A DNA stretch of 64,000 nucleotides from Eshraghiella sp045124255 (GTDB lineage: Bacteria; Bacillota; Clostridia; Lachnospirales; Lachnospiraceae). The notes beneath the pieces are model-generated. The model was not told where the DNA came from and made no database searches. It saw nothing but the letters and a program-made list of their open reading frames with translations. A program made the position numbers and the translations under genes. How positions within the stretch are numbered: the stretch's first letter is position 1; every line of letters begins with the position of its first letter. This document shows positions 10,116 through 18,396 of the stretch, piece after piece. The DNA lies in contig JBGVLM010000019.1 of the NCBI GenBank assembly GCA_045124255.1, positions 29,657 to 93,656 of the forward strand, given 5' to 3'.

Positions 10116-10547
10116 TCACAGAATAATCGTAAATGGTCCGTCATTTACCAGGCCGACCTTCATGTCTGCCCCAAACTCTCCGTGCTCTACGATTGCTGCC
10201 TGCTCCCTGCACAAATCAATGAATTTTTCATACATTCTTTTCGCTTCGTTGGGAGCCTTGGCACCGGTGAAGCCGGGGCGGTTTCCGTGGCTGCAATCAG
10301 CACATAACGTAAACTGCGAAACAATAAGAAGGGAGCCGTTTACATCAGCGAGAGAGCGGTTTGTTTTACCGTTTTCGTCCTCGAAGATTCGAAGCTTGAC
10401 AATTTTGTCCACATATTTTTGCAGCATATCATCAGTATCGTCGGTTTCCACACCTAAAAAGACGAGGAGTCCCTTTTCAATCTGACCGATTATGCTGTCG
10501 TCAACCTTTACATTGGCATTTAATACACGCTGTAATACTATTTTCAT
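10116..10547 (-). CDS. dtd: D-aminoacyl-tRNA deacylase
   Basis: Hydrolyses D-amino acids from mischarged tRNA, notably D-Tyr-tRNA(Tyr), in the cytosol. The protein has the family length (143 residues), the N-terminal MKIVLQRV strand, the active-site SQFTL segment (about residues 77-81) and the C-terminal NDGPFT loop equivalent to the family Gly-cis-Pro motif. Convergent with the sigma-factor gene and sharing its terminator. Upstream on the minus strand, GGAGTTATT precedes the ATG at 10547. Confidence 0.96.
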   Translation of the reverse strand: MKIVLQRVLNANVKVDDSIIGQIEKGLLVFLGVETDDTDDMLQKYVDKIVKLRIFEDENGKTNRSLADVNGSLLIVSQFTLCADCSHGNRPGFTGAKAPNEAKRMYEKFIDLCREQAAIVEHGEFGADMKVGLVNDGPFTIIL

Positions 10548-10650
10548 AATAACTCCTTAAAAAACTTTAAAATATTCTTAAGTATATAACTATTATGAAG
10601 AAAAATCCAGTGCCATAAAATTATTATATAGAATAATATAAAGTTCTTAG

Positions 10651-10679
10651 TTGCTTACATTTGAATGCTATGTTATAAT
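10651..10679 (+). promoter_or_regulatory. sigma-A promoter for the zinc-ribbon gene
   Basis: TTGCTT at 10651-10656, a 17-base spacer and TATAAT at 10674-10679. Confidence 0.6.
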
Positions 10680-10736
10680 CAATTGGAAAAAATAACTACT
10701 AAAATACTTGGGTTATCAAGTTAGAGGAGGTATGAA

Positions 10737-11645
10737 ATGGCATTTTGTACATTTTGCGGAAAGCAAATAGCAGATGGAGAGGTTTGCACATGCCAGCAGC
10801 AGGCGGCACCGCAGCAGACTGCACCACAGGAAGCACAGCCGGTATATACAGCAGCACCACAGCAGGCAGCACCGGCATATACAGCAGCACCACAGCAGGC
10901 AGCACCACAGCCTAAGGGACCAAGTCCTTTCGGCGAAGGCTTTAAGACTGTTGGAGGATTTTTCAAGAGCGTATTCAAGAAGCCTTTTGAAGCTACTGAG
11001 GAATTTTTTGACAAGGCAAATCTTGTCGCATCAGGTTTTCTGTGGCTTGTATTAATGGTTGTATACATATTTGAGAACATTATTAATACGGCAATGGGCT
11101 ATGTTCTTTTTGAGAACGGCAGTGAAACCAGACTTATGTATATGTATGACAACAGCAGGAGCTTTTTAAGAGGAGTAATCGGAAACTGCTACAGTAACAA
11201 GGCTATTTATGATGTCAGCTTTGGTTCATTTGTTCAGGCATTTTTCTTCCCAATGCTGTGGATGATTACAATGACTGCAGTAATGTTCGGACTTGGAATT
11301 TTAATTAATGTTCTTTTTGTAAAGGGCAATTTCAAGAAAGCAGTTGTTAAAATCGGAGCACTCTGCGGTGTTACGGCAGCAGGAATGACAGCAATCCAGG
11401 TTGTTGCAATTCTTAAGAACTTTATCGTTGTTTCAGGTGTTAACGTTATCTTTACGGTAGTTCAGTATATAATTGCACTGTTTGTAATTATTCAGGGACT
11501 TATCTGTGTTAAGAAGATTTTTGAAAATAAGAACAAGGCATTTCTTGCCATGATGATTATGATTGCAGGCCTTGTACTGACAAGCTTCTTCTCAGAACTG
11601 TTCTACGGATATTTTGCACCATATTTTATTCCGCTTGTATTTTAA
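10737..11645 (+). CDS. zinc-ribbon, Ala/Pro/Gln-repeat membrane protein
   Basis: 302 residues. The N-terminus is a minimal zinc ribbon (CTFC...CTC, residues ~4-18). A low-complexity linker to residue ~60 contains tandem YTAAPQQAAPA units; the DNA has a perfect 29-bp repeat at 10845-10873 and 10878-10906. The remainder has about five hydrophobic helices, from near residue 100 to the end. This architecture (cytosolic zinc ribbon, flexible linker, polytopic membrane domain) is common in Clostridia but its function is not known. AGGAGG precedes the ATG by about 8 bases. It has its own promoter and terminator and is probably monocistronic. Confidence 0.8.
   Translation: MAFCTFCGKQIADGEVCTCQQQAAPQQTAPQEAQPVYTAAPQQAAPAYTAAPQQAAPQPKGPSPFGEGFKTVGGFFKSVFKKPFEATEEFFDKANLVASGFLWLVLMVVYIFENIINTAMGYVLFENGSETRLMYMYDNSRSFLRGVIGNCYSNKAIYDVSFGSFVQAFFFPMLWMITMTAVMFGLGILINVLFVKGNFKKAVVKIGALCGVTAAGMTAIQVVAILKNFIVVSGVNVIFTVVQYIIALFVIIQGLICVKKIFENKNKAFLAMMIMIAGLVLTSFFSELFYGYFAPYFIPLVF
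10845..10906 (+). repeat. 29-bp direct repeat in zinc-ribbon gene
   Basis: Two identical 29-base copies at 10845-10873 and 10878-10906 (period 33 bases, 11 codons). They encode the Ala/Pro/Gln linker and could vary in copy number by slippage. Confidence 0.8.
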
Positions 11646-11659
11646 TATTTAGTGTATTC

Positions 11660-11696
11660 AGGGAATGTGCCTACTGTGACGCATTCCCTTTTTTTG
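11660..11696 (+). terminator. intrinsic terminator
   Basis: GGGAATGTG (11661-11669) pairs with CGCATTCCC (11680-11688) with one G-U pair, followed by seven or more T. Confidence 0.75.
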
Positions 11697-11828
11697 TCTG
11701 ACGGAAAATCCCTCTGGTATTCCCCGGTAAACAAAAAACACGCCGTGCTATTCTTAATGCGGGACTTGACATTTTCTGCCACTTAATATAAAGTTAGTTA
11801 TCTGCAAAAGTACACAGGAGGAATGCTT

Positions 11829-12359
11829 ATGGCAATGAAATGGAATATTTTTTCCGGCAGGGATAATAAAAAAGAACCTGTCAGAAGAGAAGAGCACACC
11901 ATGACGGAGCAGGATATACGCAATATGGTTACCAGAGAGGTAAATGCCGCTTCTGTGAAAAAACAGGTAATCAATTATATGGAGGATGTTTCTGCCCAGG
12001 GAGTCAGGACAGAGGCACTTCTTAATGAAATAAAAGACGCAATTGACCTTAGCATGTACAGGATTGAGGAGGTTTCGAATAAGAGCGGGCTTGCACCTGA
12101 GAAGATGGAAGAAATAGAGAAATCCATTAACAGAGTTGAGCAGCTTGGTGAGGAAATCAAAAATTCCGTGCACAAGGACAATCTTTTAACATATAAGAAT
12201 ATTAAGATTTTAATTGAAGAGGCAGAAGCTGATAATAAGGGCAGGGCACGTGCGGTTAAGAGAGGAATTAATGCAATTGTCATAATGACAGGGCTTACAC
12301 TGGCGATTGCTGTTGCCGGAGCAGTTTTTATTGCATTGAAATATTTCAATGTTATTTAG
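11829..12359 (+). CDS. hypothetical tail-anchored coiled-coil membrane protein
   Basis: About 176 residues: a short basic N-terminus, a charged helical region with coiled-coil character to residue ~140, and a single hydrophobic helix at the C-terminus (about 148-172) ending in KYFNVI. This predicts a tail-anchored cytosolic protein. AGGAGG at 11817-11822 is too close to the upstream ATG at 11823 but six bases from the ATG at 11829, which is therefore preferred. No family recognised. The pyrophosphatase gene begins about 30 bases downstream, so the two may be cotranscribed. Confidence 0.7.
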   Translation: MAMKWNIFSGRDNKKEPVRREEHTMTEQDIRNMVTREVNAASVKKQVINYMEDVSAQGVRTEALLNEIKDAIDLSMYRIEEVSNKSGLAPEKMEEIEKSINRVEQLGEEIKNSVHKDNLLTYKNIKILIEEAEADNKGRARAVKRGINAIVIMTGLTLAIAVAGAVFIALKYFNVI

Positions 12360-12388
12360 CATTTGCCGTTAATAAGGAGATGTTGAGA

Positions 12389-14026
12389 ATGAGTAAGGTG
12401 TATGTTGTAGGGCACAGAAATCCCGATACGGATTCGATTTGTTCTGCGATAGCGTATGCTAATCTGAAAAATAAGATGACCAAAACAGAGGACTATGTTC
12501 CGTACAGGGCAGGCCAGCTGAACGAAGAGACCAGATATGTTTTTAAGAAATGCGGAATTTCTCCGCTTCCGCTTTTACAGGATGTCAGAGCACAGGTAAG
12601 TGAGGTCGATATTCGTAAAACAGAAAGCGTTAAATCCACTATTTCCATTAAGAAAGCATGGAATATGATGCAGGACGAGGGCGTTGTTACACTTCCGATT
12701 GTTAAGAACCGCAAGATGGAGGGAATAATAACAATTACCGATATTGCAAAATCATATATGGATGTTTACGATAACTGTCTTTTAAAATTATCGGGAACTA
12801 CATATAAGCAGATTGCGGAAACTCTTGACGGCAAAATAGTATGCGGACATGATAAATCCGACACTGTAAGCGGTAAGGTTTTTACGGCAGTTGCAACTCC
12901 GGAGACAATGGAGGAGAATATTAAGCCGGGTGATTTGGTAATTCTCGGAAACCGTTATGAGGCACAGCTGTGTGCTATTGAGATGGGTGCAGGCTGCATT
13001 GTAATATGTGAGGACGCACCTGTTTCGCTTACAATTACAAAGATGGCACAGGAGAACGGCTGTACAATCATCAGCTCTCCGCATGACGCATTTATTGTAT
13101 CAAGACTTATCTATCAGAGTATTCCGATTGGTTATGTAATGAAGAGCGAAGGCATGGTATGCTTTAAGCTTGACGATTATATAGATGATATCAGAAAGGT
13201 TATGGCAGAGAAGAGGCACCGCGATTTCCCTGTTCTGGATAAGCATAATAATTATGTCGGAATGATTTCCAGAAGAAGCCTCCTCGGCGCAGAGAAGAAA
13301 AAAATAATTCTGGTTGACCATAATGAGGCAAAACAGGCGGTTGCGGGAATTCAGGCTGCTGAGATACTTGAAATCGTTGACCACCACAGACTTGGCTCAA
13401 TTGAAACAATATCACCGGTATTTTTCTTCAATCAGCCGGTTGGCTGTACATCCACAATTATATATGGAATGTATAAGGATTCAGGGATAGAGATTGATGA
13501 ACAGACAGCACTGTTAATGTGTGCGGCAATTATTTCCGATACTTTGATGTTCCGTTCACCAACCTGTACTAAGAAGGATAAGGACGCTGCTAAGGCACTT
13601 GCCAAAATAGCAGGAATTAATATAGAAGAATTTGCACACGAAATGTTTTTTGCAGGCAGCAATATCAGCGAAAAGACTGCAAAGGAGCTTTTTACCAGCG
13701 ATTACAAAAAATTCTCAATGGGAGATGTTACATTTGGAATCGGTCAGGTTTCATGTATGGACAGTTCAGAACTTGCACAGGTTAAGAATAAGATTTTTGC
13801 TTATATGAAGGAGCAGTATGCTTCAATGGGCGTTGATATGCTTTTCTTCATGCTTACGGATATGATGCTTCCGGGAACCGAGCTTTTGTGCGTTGGTGAC
13901 GGTGCAGAGGAGCTTGTGGAGAATGCCCTTGGAGTTCAGGGAAATGACGGTTCATTCCTGCTTCCGGGAGTTGTATCGCGTAAGAAGCAGATTGTGCCTG
14001 AATTAATGATGGAAATTGCTCAATAG
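12389..14026 (+). CDS. ppaC: manganese-dependent inorganic pyrophosphatase with CBS-DRTGG regulatory insert (family II)
   Basis: Hydrolyses pyrophosphate to two phosphates. The DHH phosphoesterase half starts with GHRNPDTDS (residues ~7-15) and resumes with LVDHNE and VDHH metal ligands near residues ~308 and ~331; a DHHA2 domain follows. Between them lie CBS, DRTGG and CBS segments (~70-300), explaining 545 rather than the usual ~310 residues. In this known subclass, adenine nucleotides bind the CBS pair: AMP and ADP inhibit while ATP and diadenosine polyphosphates activate. The ATG at 12389 sits nine bases after AAGGAG; the ATG at 12380 directly abuts that site and is unlikely. The flavin reductase gene follows 12 bases downstream, suggesting an operon through aroK. 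Confidence 0.93.
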   Translation: MSKVYVVGHRNPDTDSICSAIAYANLKNKMTKTEDYVPYRAGQLNEETRYVFKKCGISPLPLLQDVRAQVSEVDIRKTESVKSTISIKKAWNMMQDEGVVTLPIVKNRKMEGIITITDIAKSYMDVYDNCLLKLSGTTYKQIAETLDGKIVCGHDKSDTVSGKVFTAVATPETMEENIKPGDLVILGNRYEAQLCAIEMGAGCIVICEDAPVSLTITKMAQENGCTIISSPHDAFIVSRLIYQSIPIGYVMKSEGMVCFKLDDYIDDIRKVMAEKRHRDFPVLDKHNNYVGMISRRSLLGAEKKKIILVDHNEAKQAVAGIQAAEILEIVDHHRLGSIETISPVFFFNQPVGCTSTIIYGMYKDSGIEIDEQTALLMCAAIISDTLMFRSPTCTKKDKDAAKALAKIAGINIEEFAHEMFFAGSNISEKTAKELFTSDYKKFSMGDVTFGIGQVSCMDSSELAQVKNKIFAYMKEQYASMGVDMLFFMLTDMMLPGTELLCVGDGAEELVENALGVQGNDGSFLLPGVVSRKKQIVPELMMEIAQ

Positions 14027-14038
14027 GAGGACTTTAAT

Positions 14039-14602
14039 ATGGCTAAACAGAATTGGAAACCGGGAAATATGCTTTATCCCGTACCTGTAGTAATGGTAAG
14101 CTGCAACAGGGAAGGTGAAACACCTAATATTATTACAATTGCGTGGGCAGGAACTATCTGTTCAGACCCGGCAATGGTATCTATTTCTGTAAGAAAAGAG
14201 AGATATTCACATTCTATAATAGAAGAAACGGGCGAATTTGTCATAAATCTTGTTACAAAGGAGCTTGTATATGCAACGGATTTCTGCGGAGTACGTTCCG
14301 GCAGGGAGGTTGACAAATTTAAGGAAATGGGACTTACCGCAATTCCTTCCGATAAGGTTAAAGCAGTTAAGATTGCAGAAAGTCCGGTAAATCTTGAATG
14401 CAGGGTTAAAGAGGTTAAACATCTAGGAACACATGATATGTTTATTGCGGAAATTGTCAATGTAACCGTCGATGATAAATATATGGATGAAAAAGGTGCA
14501 TTCCATCTCAATTCAGCAGAGCTTGTGGCATATTCCCATGGCGAGTATTTTGTTCTGGGTGAGAAAGTCGGTAAATTCGGCTATTCGGTTCAGAAAAAGT
14601 AG
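14039..14602 (+). CDS. flavin reductase family protein (FMN-binding split barrel)
   Basis: 187 residues with the flavin-reductase-like split-barrel pattern: an N-terminal PVVMVS strand, TIAWAGTICSDP, SVRKERYSH and EFVINL segments, as in the DIM6/NTAB group that binds FMN and reduces flavin or aromatic substrates with NAD(P)H. The substrate cannot be told from sequence. AGGAGG is 7-8 bases before the ATG and only 12 bases separate it from the pyrophosphatase stop, so it belongs to that transcript. Confidence 0.88.
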   Translation: MAKQNWKPGNMLYPVPVVMVSCNREGETPNIITIAWAGTICSDPAMVSISVRKERYSHSIIEETGEFVINLVTKELVYATDFCGVRSGREVDKFKEMGLTAIPSDKVKAVKIAESPVNLECRVKEVKHLGTHDMFIAEIVNVTVDDKYMDEKGAFHLNSAELVAYSHGEYFVLGEKVGKFGYSVQKK

Positions 14603-14620
14603 GATTGGAGTTTTAATCTT

Positions 14621-15115
14621 ATGAAAAATAATATTGTTTTAATAGGAATGCCCGGCGTTGGAAAGAGCAGTGCCGGGGTTGTTCTTGCTAAGATACTGGG
14701 TTATGAATTCATTGATTCAGACCTGGTAATTCAGAAGCAGGAAAAAAGACTTCTTAAGGATATAATCGCCGAAGAGGGCAATGATGGTTTTCTTGAGATT
14801 GAGAACAGAATAAATGCTTCCCTTGATGTAACAAACTCTGTAATTGCAACCGGCGGAAGCGTTATTTACGGCGAGGAGGCAATGAAGCACCTTGCAGAGA
14901 TTGGCACAATTGTTTATCTTAGGGCTGAGTATGAGACAATTAATTCGCGTCTGTCAAATCTGACGGGAAGAGGCGTTGCCATCAAAGAGGGACAGACTCT
15001 GTATGATTTATATATGGAAAGAACCGTGTTGTATGAGAAATATGCAGAGGTCATCATTGATTTGGATGGGCTGACGATAGAAGAAACAGTGAACAATTTG
15101 TCAAAAATGTTGTAA
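14621..15115 (+). CDS. aroK: shikimate kinase
   Basis: Phosphorylates shikimate at the 3-OH with ATP, the fifth step of chorismate synthesis. 164 residues, the usual size. Walker A is GMPGVGKSS (9-17), followed by the shikimate-binding DSD at residues ~33-35 and GGS near residue 79 (Walker B-like GG motif). The usual LID arginine and RxxxY adenine motif appear as GRG and MERTVLYEKYA. It is the last gene of the ppaC-flavin reductase-aroK run. Confidence 0.92.
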   Translation: MKNNIVLIGMPGVGKSSAGVVLAKILGYEFIDSDLVIQKQEKRLLKDIIAEEGNDGFLEIENRINASLDVTNSVIATGGSVIYGEEAMKHLAEIGTIVYLRAEYETINSRLSNLTGRGVAIKEGQTLYDLYMERTVLYEKYAEVIIDLDGLTIEETVNNLSKML

Positions 15116-15162
15116 AGCCCTGCAAAATCTACAAAAAATTCACAAATTTATGTTAAAAAGGG

Positions 15163-15191
15163 TTTACAAAGTATATTTAATCTGTTACACT
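15163..15191 (+). promoter_or_regulatory. sigma-A promoter for the M23 peptidase gene
   Basis: TTTACA at 15163-15168, a 17-base spacer and TACACT at 15186-15191. Predicted start is near 15198. Confidence 0.6.
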
Positions 15192-15197
15192 TTTAAT

Positions 15198-15214
15198 TGT
15201 TACAAAAATGTTAC
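15198..15214 (+). promoter_or_regulatory. WalR-like box before murein hydrolase gene
   Basis: TGTTAC at 15198-15203, five A residues, then TGTTAC at 15209-15214 fits the WalR (YycF) consensus TGTWAH-N5-TGTWAH. A third TGTTAC lies at 15183-15188 overlapping the -10, and an inverted GTAAC at 15220-15224. The box would sit at the transcription start, a position expected for repression. Confidence 0.5.
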
Positions 15215-15244
15215 AATTCGTAACAAATTAATGTGGAGGTTATA

Positions 15245-16801
15245 ATGCATCGTTTGGGACGACAGAAGAAACTGTATATATCATACGTGAGAACAGCAAT
15301 TATTGCGGTATTGTTTTTACTTGTTGCCATTCCTTTTGTTAAAAAGGTTGCAGACGGTGGCACAACATACACTCCGGATGACAGATATATGGTTGTTCTT
15401 AATGGACAGGAACTGGGTTATGTAAGTGATGCTTCGATTGCACAGTCAGCACTTACTGAAGCAAGAACTCAGATTAATGCCGCTAATGGTGTTACATTAG
15501 TGGAGACAGATATTAATGTATATAAGGAAGCTTCCTCAGGAGCAGTACTTTCAGAGGAATCCTTAACAGCGTCAATGTATTCGGCGCTGACTACCAATAC
15601 AACCGTTAATTCTGCAGAGAACACAACAGCATACACGGTAAGAATTGATGATTTTACCGTTACACTTGCCTCTAAGGAGGATGTTGTAGAGCTTTTCGAA
15701 GCAGTTAAGGACAGATACCTTGATTCAAATGAATTTACGGTAGAACTTGTTGAAGATACGGATGGTTCATATAATTCATTGAAGACCAATCTGGTATCCG
15801 CAGACCTTGAGATTAATGAGGCAGCTAAGGTGCTTGCGTCAATGGAAGACAATGCGGCAGAGGCTGTTGAGAAAGAGAATATTGTATTAAAGGACGGAAT
15901 CCTTTCCGTAGGATTTGCAGAGAGCGTTGAGATTATAGAGACCAAGGCAGACAGAGATAATATCATGTCTGTTGAGGAAGCTTATGAATTAGTTACTAAG
16001 GAACATGCAGAGAAGGAGATGTACACCATTAAACAGGGTGACACACTTTCAGCGATTGCCAAGCTCCATGAACTGACATTGGACGAGCTTTGTGCTCTTA
16101 ACGGAATTGATGTCAGTGCAACAATCTATGTTGGAGATGAGCTTATCGTTACGGTTCCGGCATCAGAGATTACGGTAGTGGTTGTAGAAGAAGCTTCTTA
16201 TGATGAGAACTATGACGCACCAATCCAGTACGTTGACAATAACAGCTTATATATCGGTACTGAGAATGTTATTCAGAACGGTGTAAGCGGAACAAGAGGT
16301 GTTGTAGCACTTATTTCTTATGTTAACGGAGTGGAATCTGAGAGAGAGATTATCAGCCAGACAGTCTATACAGAGGCTGTTCCGACAATTATTGAGAGAG
16401 GAACACTTACTCCTCCGACATATATTAAGCCGGTTAACTGCAATTTGATTACTTCACCGTTCGGATATCGTATACATCCTATAACAGGAGTATGGTCACT
16501 CCACACAGGTGTTGACTACGGTGTAACAACAGGAACTCCTGTAAGAGCGTCATCAAGCGGTACTGTTGTAAGAGCTGCATGGTATGGTGGTTACGGCTAC
16601 TGTGTTGATATCAAGCATTCGGACGGAAGTCTTACCAGATACGGACACTTAAGCAGCTTTGCAGTAAGCTATGGACAGACTGTAAGACAGGGACAGGTTG
16701 TTGCTTATTCGGGCAATACAGGAAACAGTAATGGACCGCATTTACATTTTGAACTTTATCTCAGAGGAACATTGGTAAATCCTGTAGATTATGTAAAATA
16801 A
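15245..16801 (+). CDS. LysM-G5-M23 murein endopeptidase, membrane-anchored
   Basis: Cell-wall hydrolase acting outside the membrane. After an N-terminal signal-anchor helix (~residues 14-32), ~200 residues of uncertain fold are followed by a LysM domain (YTIKQGDTLSAIAK, about residues 260-305), a G5 domain (~310-385) and a C-terminal M23 zinc peptidase domain. The zinc ligands are visible as HTGVDYG (H, D) and HLHFE (H), with GYRIHP upstream. GGAGGT is four bases before the ATG at 15245; the in-frame GTG at 15233 overlaps that site and is rejected. A WalR-like box in the leader suggests control by cell-wall stress signalling. Confidence 0.92.
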   Translation: MHRLGRQKKLYISYVRTAIIAVLFLLVAIPFVKKVADGGTTYTPDDRYMVVLNGQELGYVSDASIAQSALTEARTQINAANGVTLVETDINVYKEASSGAVLSEESLTASMYSALTTNTTVNSAENTTAYTVRIDDFTVTLASKEDVVELFEAVKDRYLDSNEFTVELVEDTDGSYNSLKTNLVSADLEINEAAKVLASMEDNAAEAVEKENIVLKDGILSVGFAESVEIIETKADRDNIMSVEEAYELVTKEHAEKEMYTIKQGDTLSAIAKLHELTLDELCALNGIDVSATIYVGDELIVTVPASEITVVVVEEASYDENYDAPIQYVDNNSLYIGTENVIQNGVSGTRGVVALISYVNGVESEREIISQTVYTEAVPTIIERGTLTPPTYIKPVNCNLITSPFGYRIHPITGVWSLHTGVDYGVTTGTPVRASSSGTVVRAAWYGGYGYCVDIKHSDGSLTRYGHLSSFAVSYGQTVRQGQVVAYSGNTGNSNGPHLHFELYLRGTLVNPVDYVK

Positions 16802-16809
16802 TAATTTTT

Positions 16810-16840
16810 GAAGCTGTTCGTATGGACAGCTTCTTTTTAT
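16810..16840 (+). terminator. intrinsic terminator after M23 peptidase
   Basis: GAAGCTGT (16810-16817) pairs with ACAGCTTC (16826-16833), followed by TTTTTAT. Confidence 0.75.
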
Positions 16841-16886
16841 TTACCGGGAAAATTCCTGCTAAACAAAAAATTATAAATATTGGTAG

Positions 16887-16914
16887 TTTACAAACAATGT
16901 TTTTATGATATAAT
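16887..16914 (+). promoter_or_regulatory. sigma-A promoter for murA
   Basis: TTTACA at 16887-16892, a 16-base spacer and TATAAT at 16909-16914 preceded by TGA (extended -10). Confidence 0.65.
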
Positions 16915-16994
16915 ACATTTGCGTGTCTAATGACGCGTTTATTTGCCATGTAATAAAGTGTTTGCATGATTTTAGTTCAGATTATTGAGGTGCT

Positions 16995-18293
16995 ATGATG
17001 GAACAGTACGTAATCAGAGGCGGTAACAGATTAAGCGGAGAGGTTGAAATTGGCGGTGCTAAGAATGCTGCATTGGCAATTCTTGCGGCAGCTGTTATGG
17101 CAGATGAGGCAGTTACAATAGAGAATGTACCGGATGTAAGAGACACAAGAATTGTACTTGAAGCAATAGAATACATTGGGGCAATTGTTGAGAGAATAGA
17201 TAAACATACATTTCGCATAAATGGTAGTACGATATACTCTACCAGTGTTGATATTGAATTTATTAAAAAAATAAGAGCGTCATATTATTTACTCGGGGCA
17301 CTGCTCGGTAAGCTTGGCAAGGCAGAGGTTGCACTTCCGGGAGGATGTAATATCGGAAGCAGACCTGTTGACCTCCATATCAAGGGCTTTAGGGCTTTGG
17401 GTGCACAGGTTGAGATTGAACATGGCATGATTTGTGCCAATGCCGATTCATTGAAGGGTAATCACATTTACCTTGATATGGTTTCCGTTGGAGCAACAAT
17501 TAATATCATGCTTGCCGCATGCCTTGCACAGGGTAATACGACAATTGAGAATGCTGCAAAGGAGCCACATGTTGTAGACGTTGCCAACTGTCTTAACTGC
17601 ATGGGTGCAAATATTAAAGGTGCAGGAACTGATGTAATCAGAATCAAGGGCGTGGAGAAGCTTCATGGAACGACTTATTCGATTATTCCTGACCAGATTG
17701 AAGCAGGTACATTTATGCTTGCAGCTGCAGCAACATCGGGAGATGTGCTGATTAAGAATGTTATTCCTAAGCATTTGGAGGCTATTACGGCAAAATTAGT
17801 AGAGGTAGGCTGTGAGGTAGAGGAATTTGATGAGGCAGTAAGAGTAATCGGACATGGGAATCTTAGCCATACCAATATTAAGACTCTTCCTTATCCGGGA
17901 TTTCCGACTGACATGCAGCCACAGATAGCTGTTCTTCTGTCAAAATGTAATGGAACGAGTATTGTTACCGAAAGTATTTGGGAGAACCGTTTCAAATATG
18001 TTGATGAGCTTTCAAGAATGGGCTGTAAGATTAAAGTTGAAGGAAATACGGCCATAATAACGGGCGTTGAGCGTACGACCGGAGCAGAGGTAACGGCACC
18101 TGATTTAAGAGCCGGAGCTGCGTTGGTTATTGCTGCACTTGTTGCTGACGGAGTGACCTCTGTTGACGATATTAAATATATTGAAAGAGGTTATGAGGAT
18201 TTTGACAGAAAGCTTCGTGCTCTTGGTGCGGATATAGCAAAGGTTGAGTGTGAGAAGGATCTAAGACAATTTGAGTTTAAGGTAGTCGGTTAA
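16995..18293 (+). CDS. murA: UDP-N-acetylglucosamine 1-carboxyvinyltransferase
   Basis: First committed step of peptidoglycan precursor synthesis: transfers enolpyruvate from PEP to UDP-GlcNAc in the cytosol. The 432-residue length fits. It shows the N-terminal GGAKNAAL motif with the catalytic Lys/Asn, and the mobile loop GGCNIGSRPVDLH with the catalytic Cys at ~118, which is the fosfomycin target. Two adjacent ATG codons (16995 and 16998) are both possible after GAGGTGCT. Its leader is ~70 bases and the gene appears monocistronic, followed by a bidirectional terminator. Confidence 0.96.
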   Translation: MMEQYVIRGGNRLSGEVEIGGAKNAALAILAAAVMADEAVTIENVPDVRDTRIVLEAIEYIGAIVERIDKHTFRINGSTIYSTSVDIEFIKKIRASYYLLGALLGKLGKAEVALPGGCNIGSRPVDLHIKGFRALGAQVEIEHGMICANADSLKGNHIYLDMVSVGATINIMLAACLAQGNTTIENAAKEPHVVDVANCLNCMGANIKGAGTDVIRIKGVEKLHGTTYSIIPDQIEAGTFMLAAAATSGDVLIKNVIPKHLEAITAKLVEVGCEVEEFDEAVRVIGHGNLSHTNIKTLPYPGFPTDMQPQIAVLLSKCNGTSIVTESIWENRFKYVDELSRMGCKIKVEGNTAIITGVERTTGAEVTAPDLRAGAALVIAALVADGVTSVDDIKYIERGYEDFDRKLRALGADIAKVECEKDLRQFEFKVVG

Positions 18294-18337
18294 TTTTCAT
18301 ACAGCTTAGAGATTTAGAACAGTGTTCTTATAAAAAA

Positions 18338-18374
18338 CAAGCCGGACATTTCATTATGAAGTGTCCGGCTTTAT
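18338..18374. terminator. bidirectional terminator between murA and HD-GYP gene
   Basis: A 14-bp inverted repeat with one mismatch: AAGCCGGACA at 18339-18348 pairs with TGTCCGGCTT at 18362-18371. It lies between convergent genes and has A-rich sequence on the left. Confidence 0.7.
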
Positions 18375-18396
18375 GTATCGGTATAAAAAAGTCCGA

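Noticed and set aside
10845..10906. CRISPR-like repeats
   Set aside because: Two in-frame 29-bp copies encode Ala/Pro/Gln units of a protein linker, with a 4-base gap rather than spacers.
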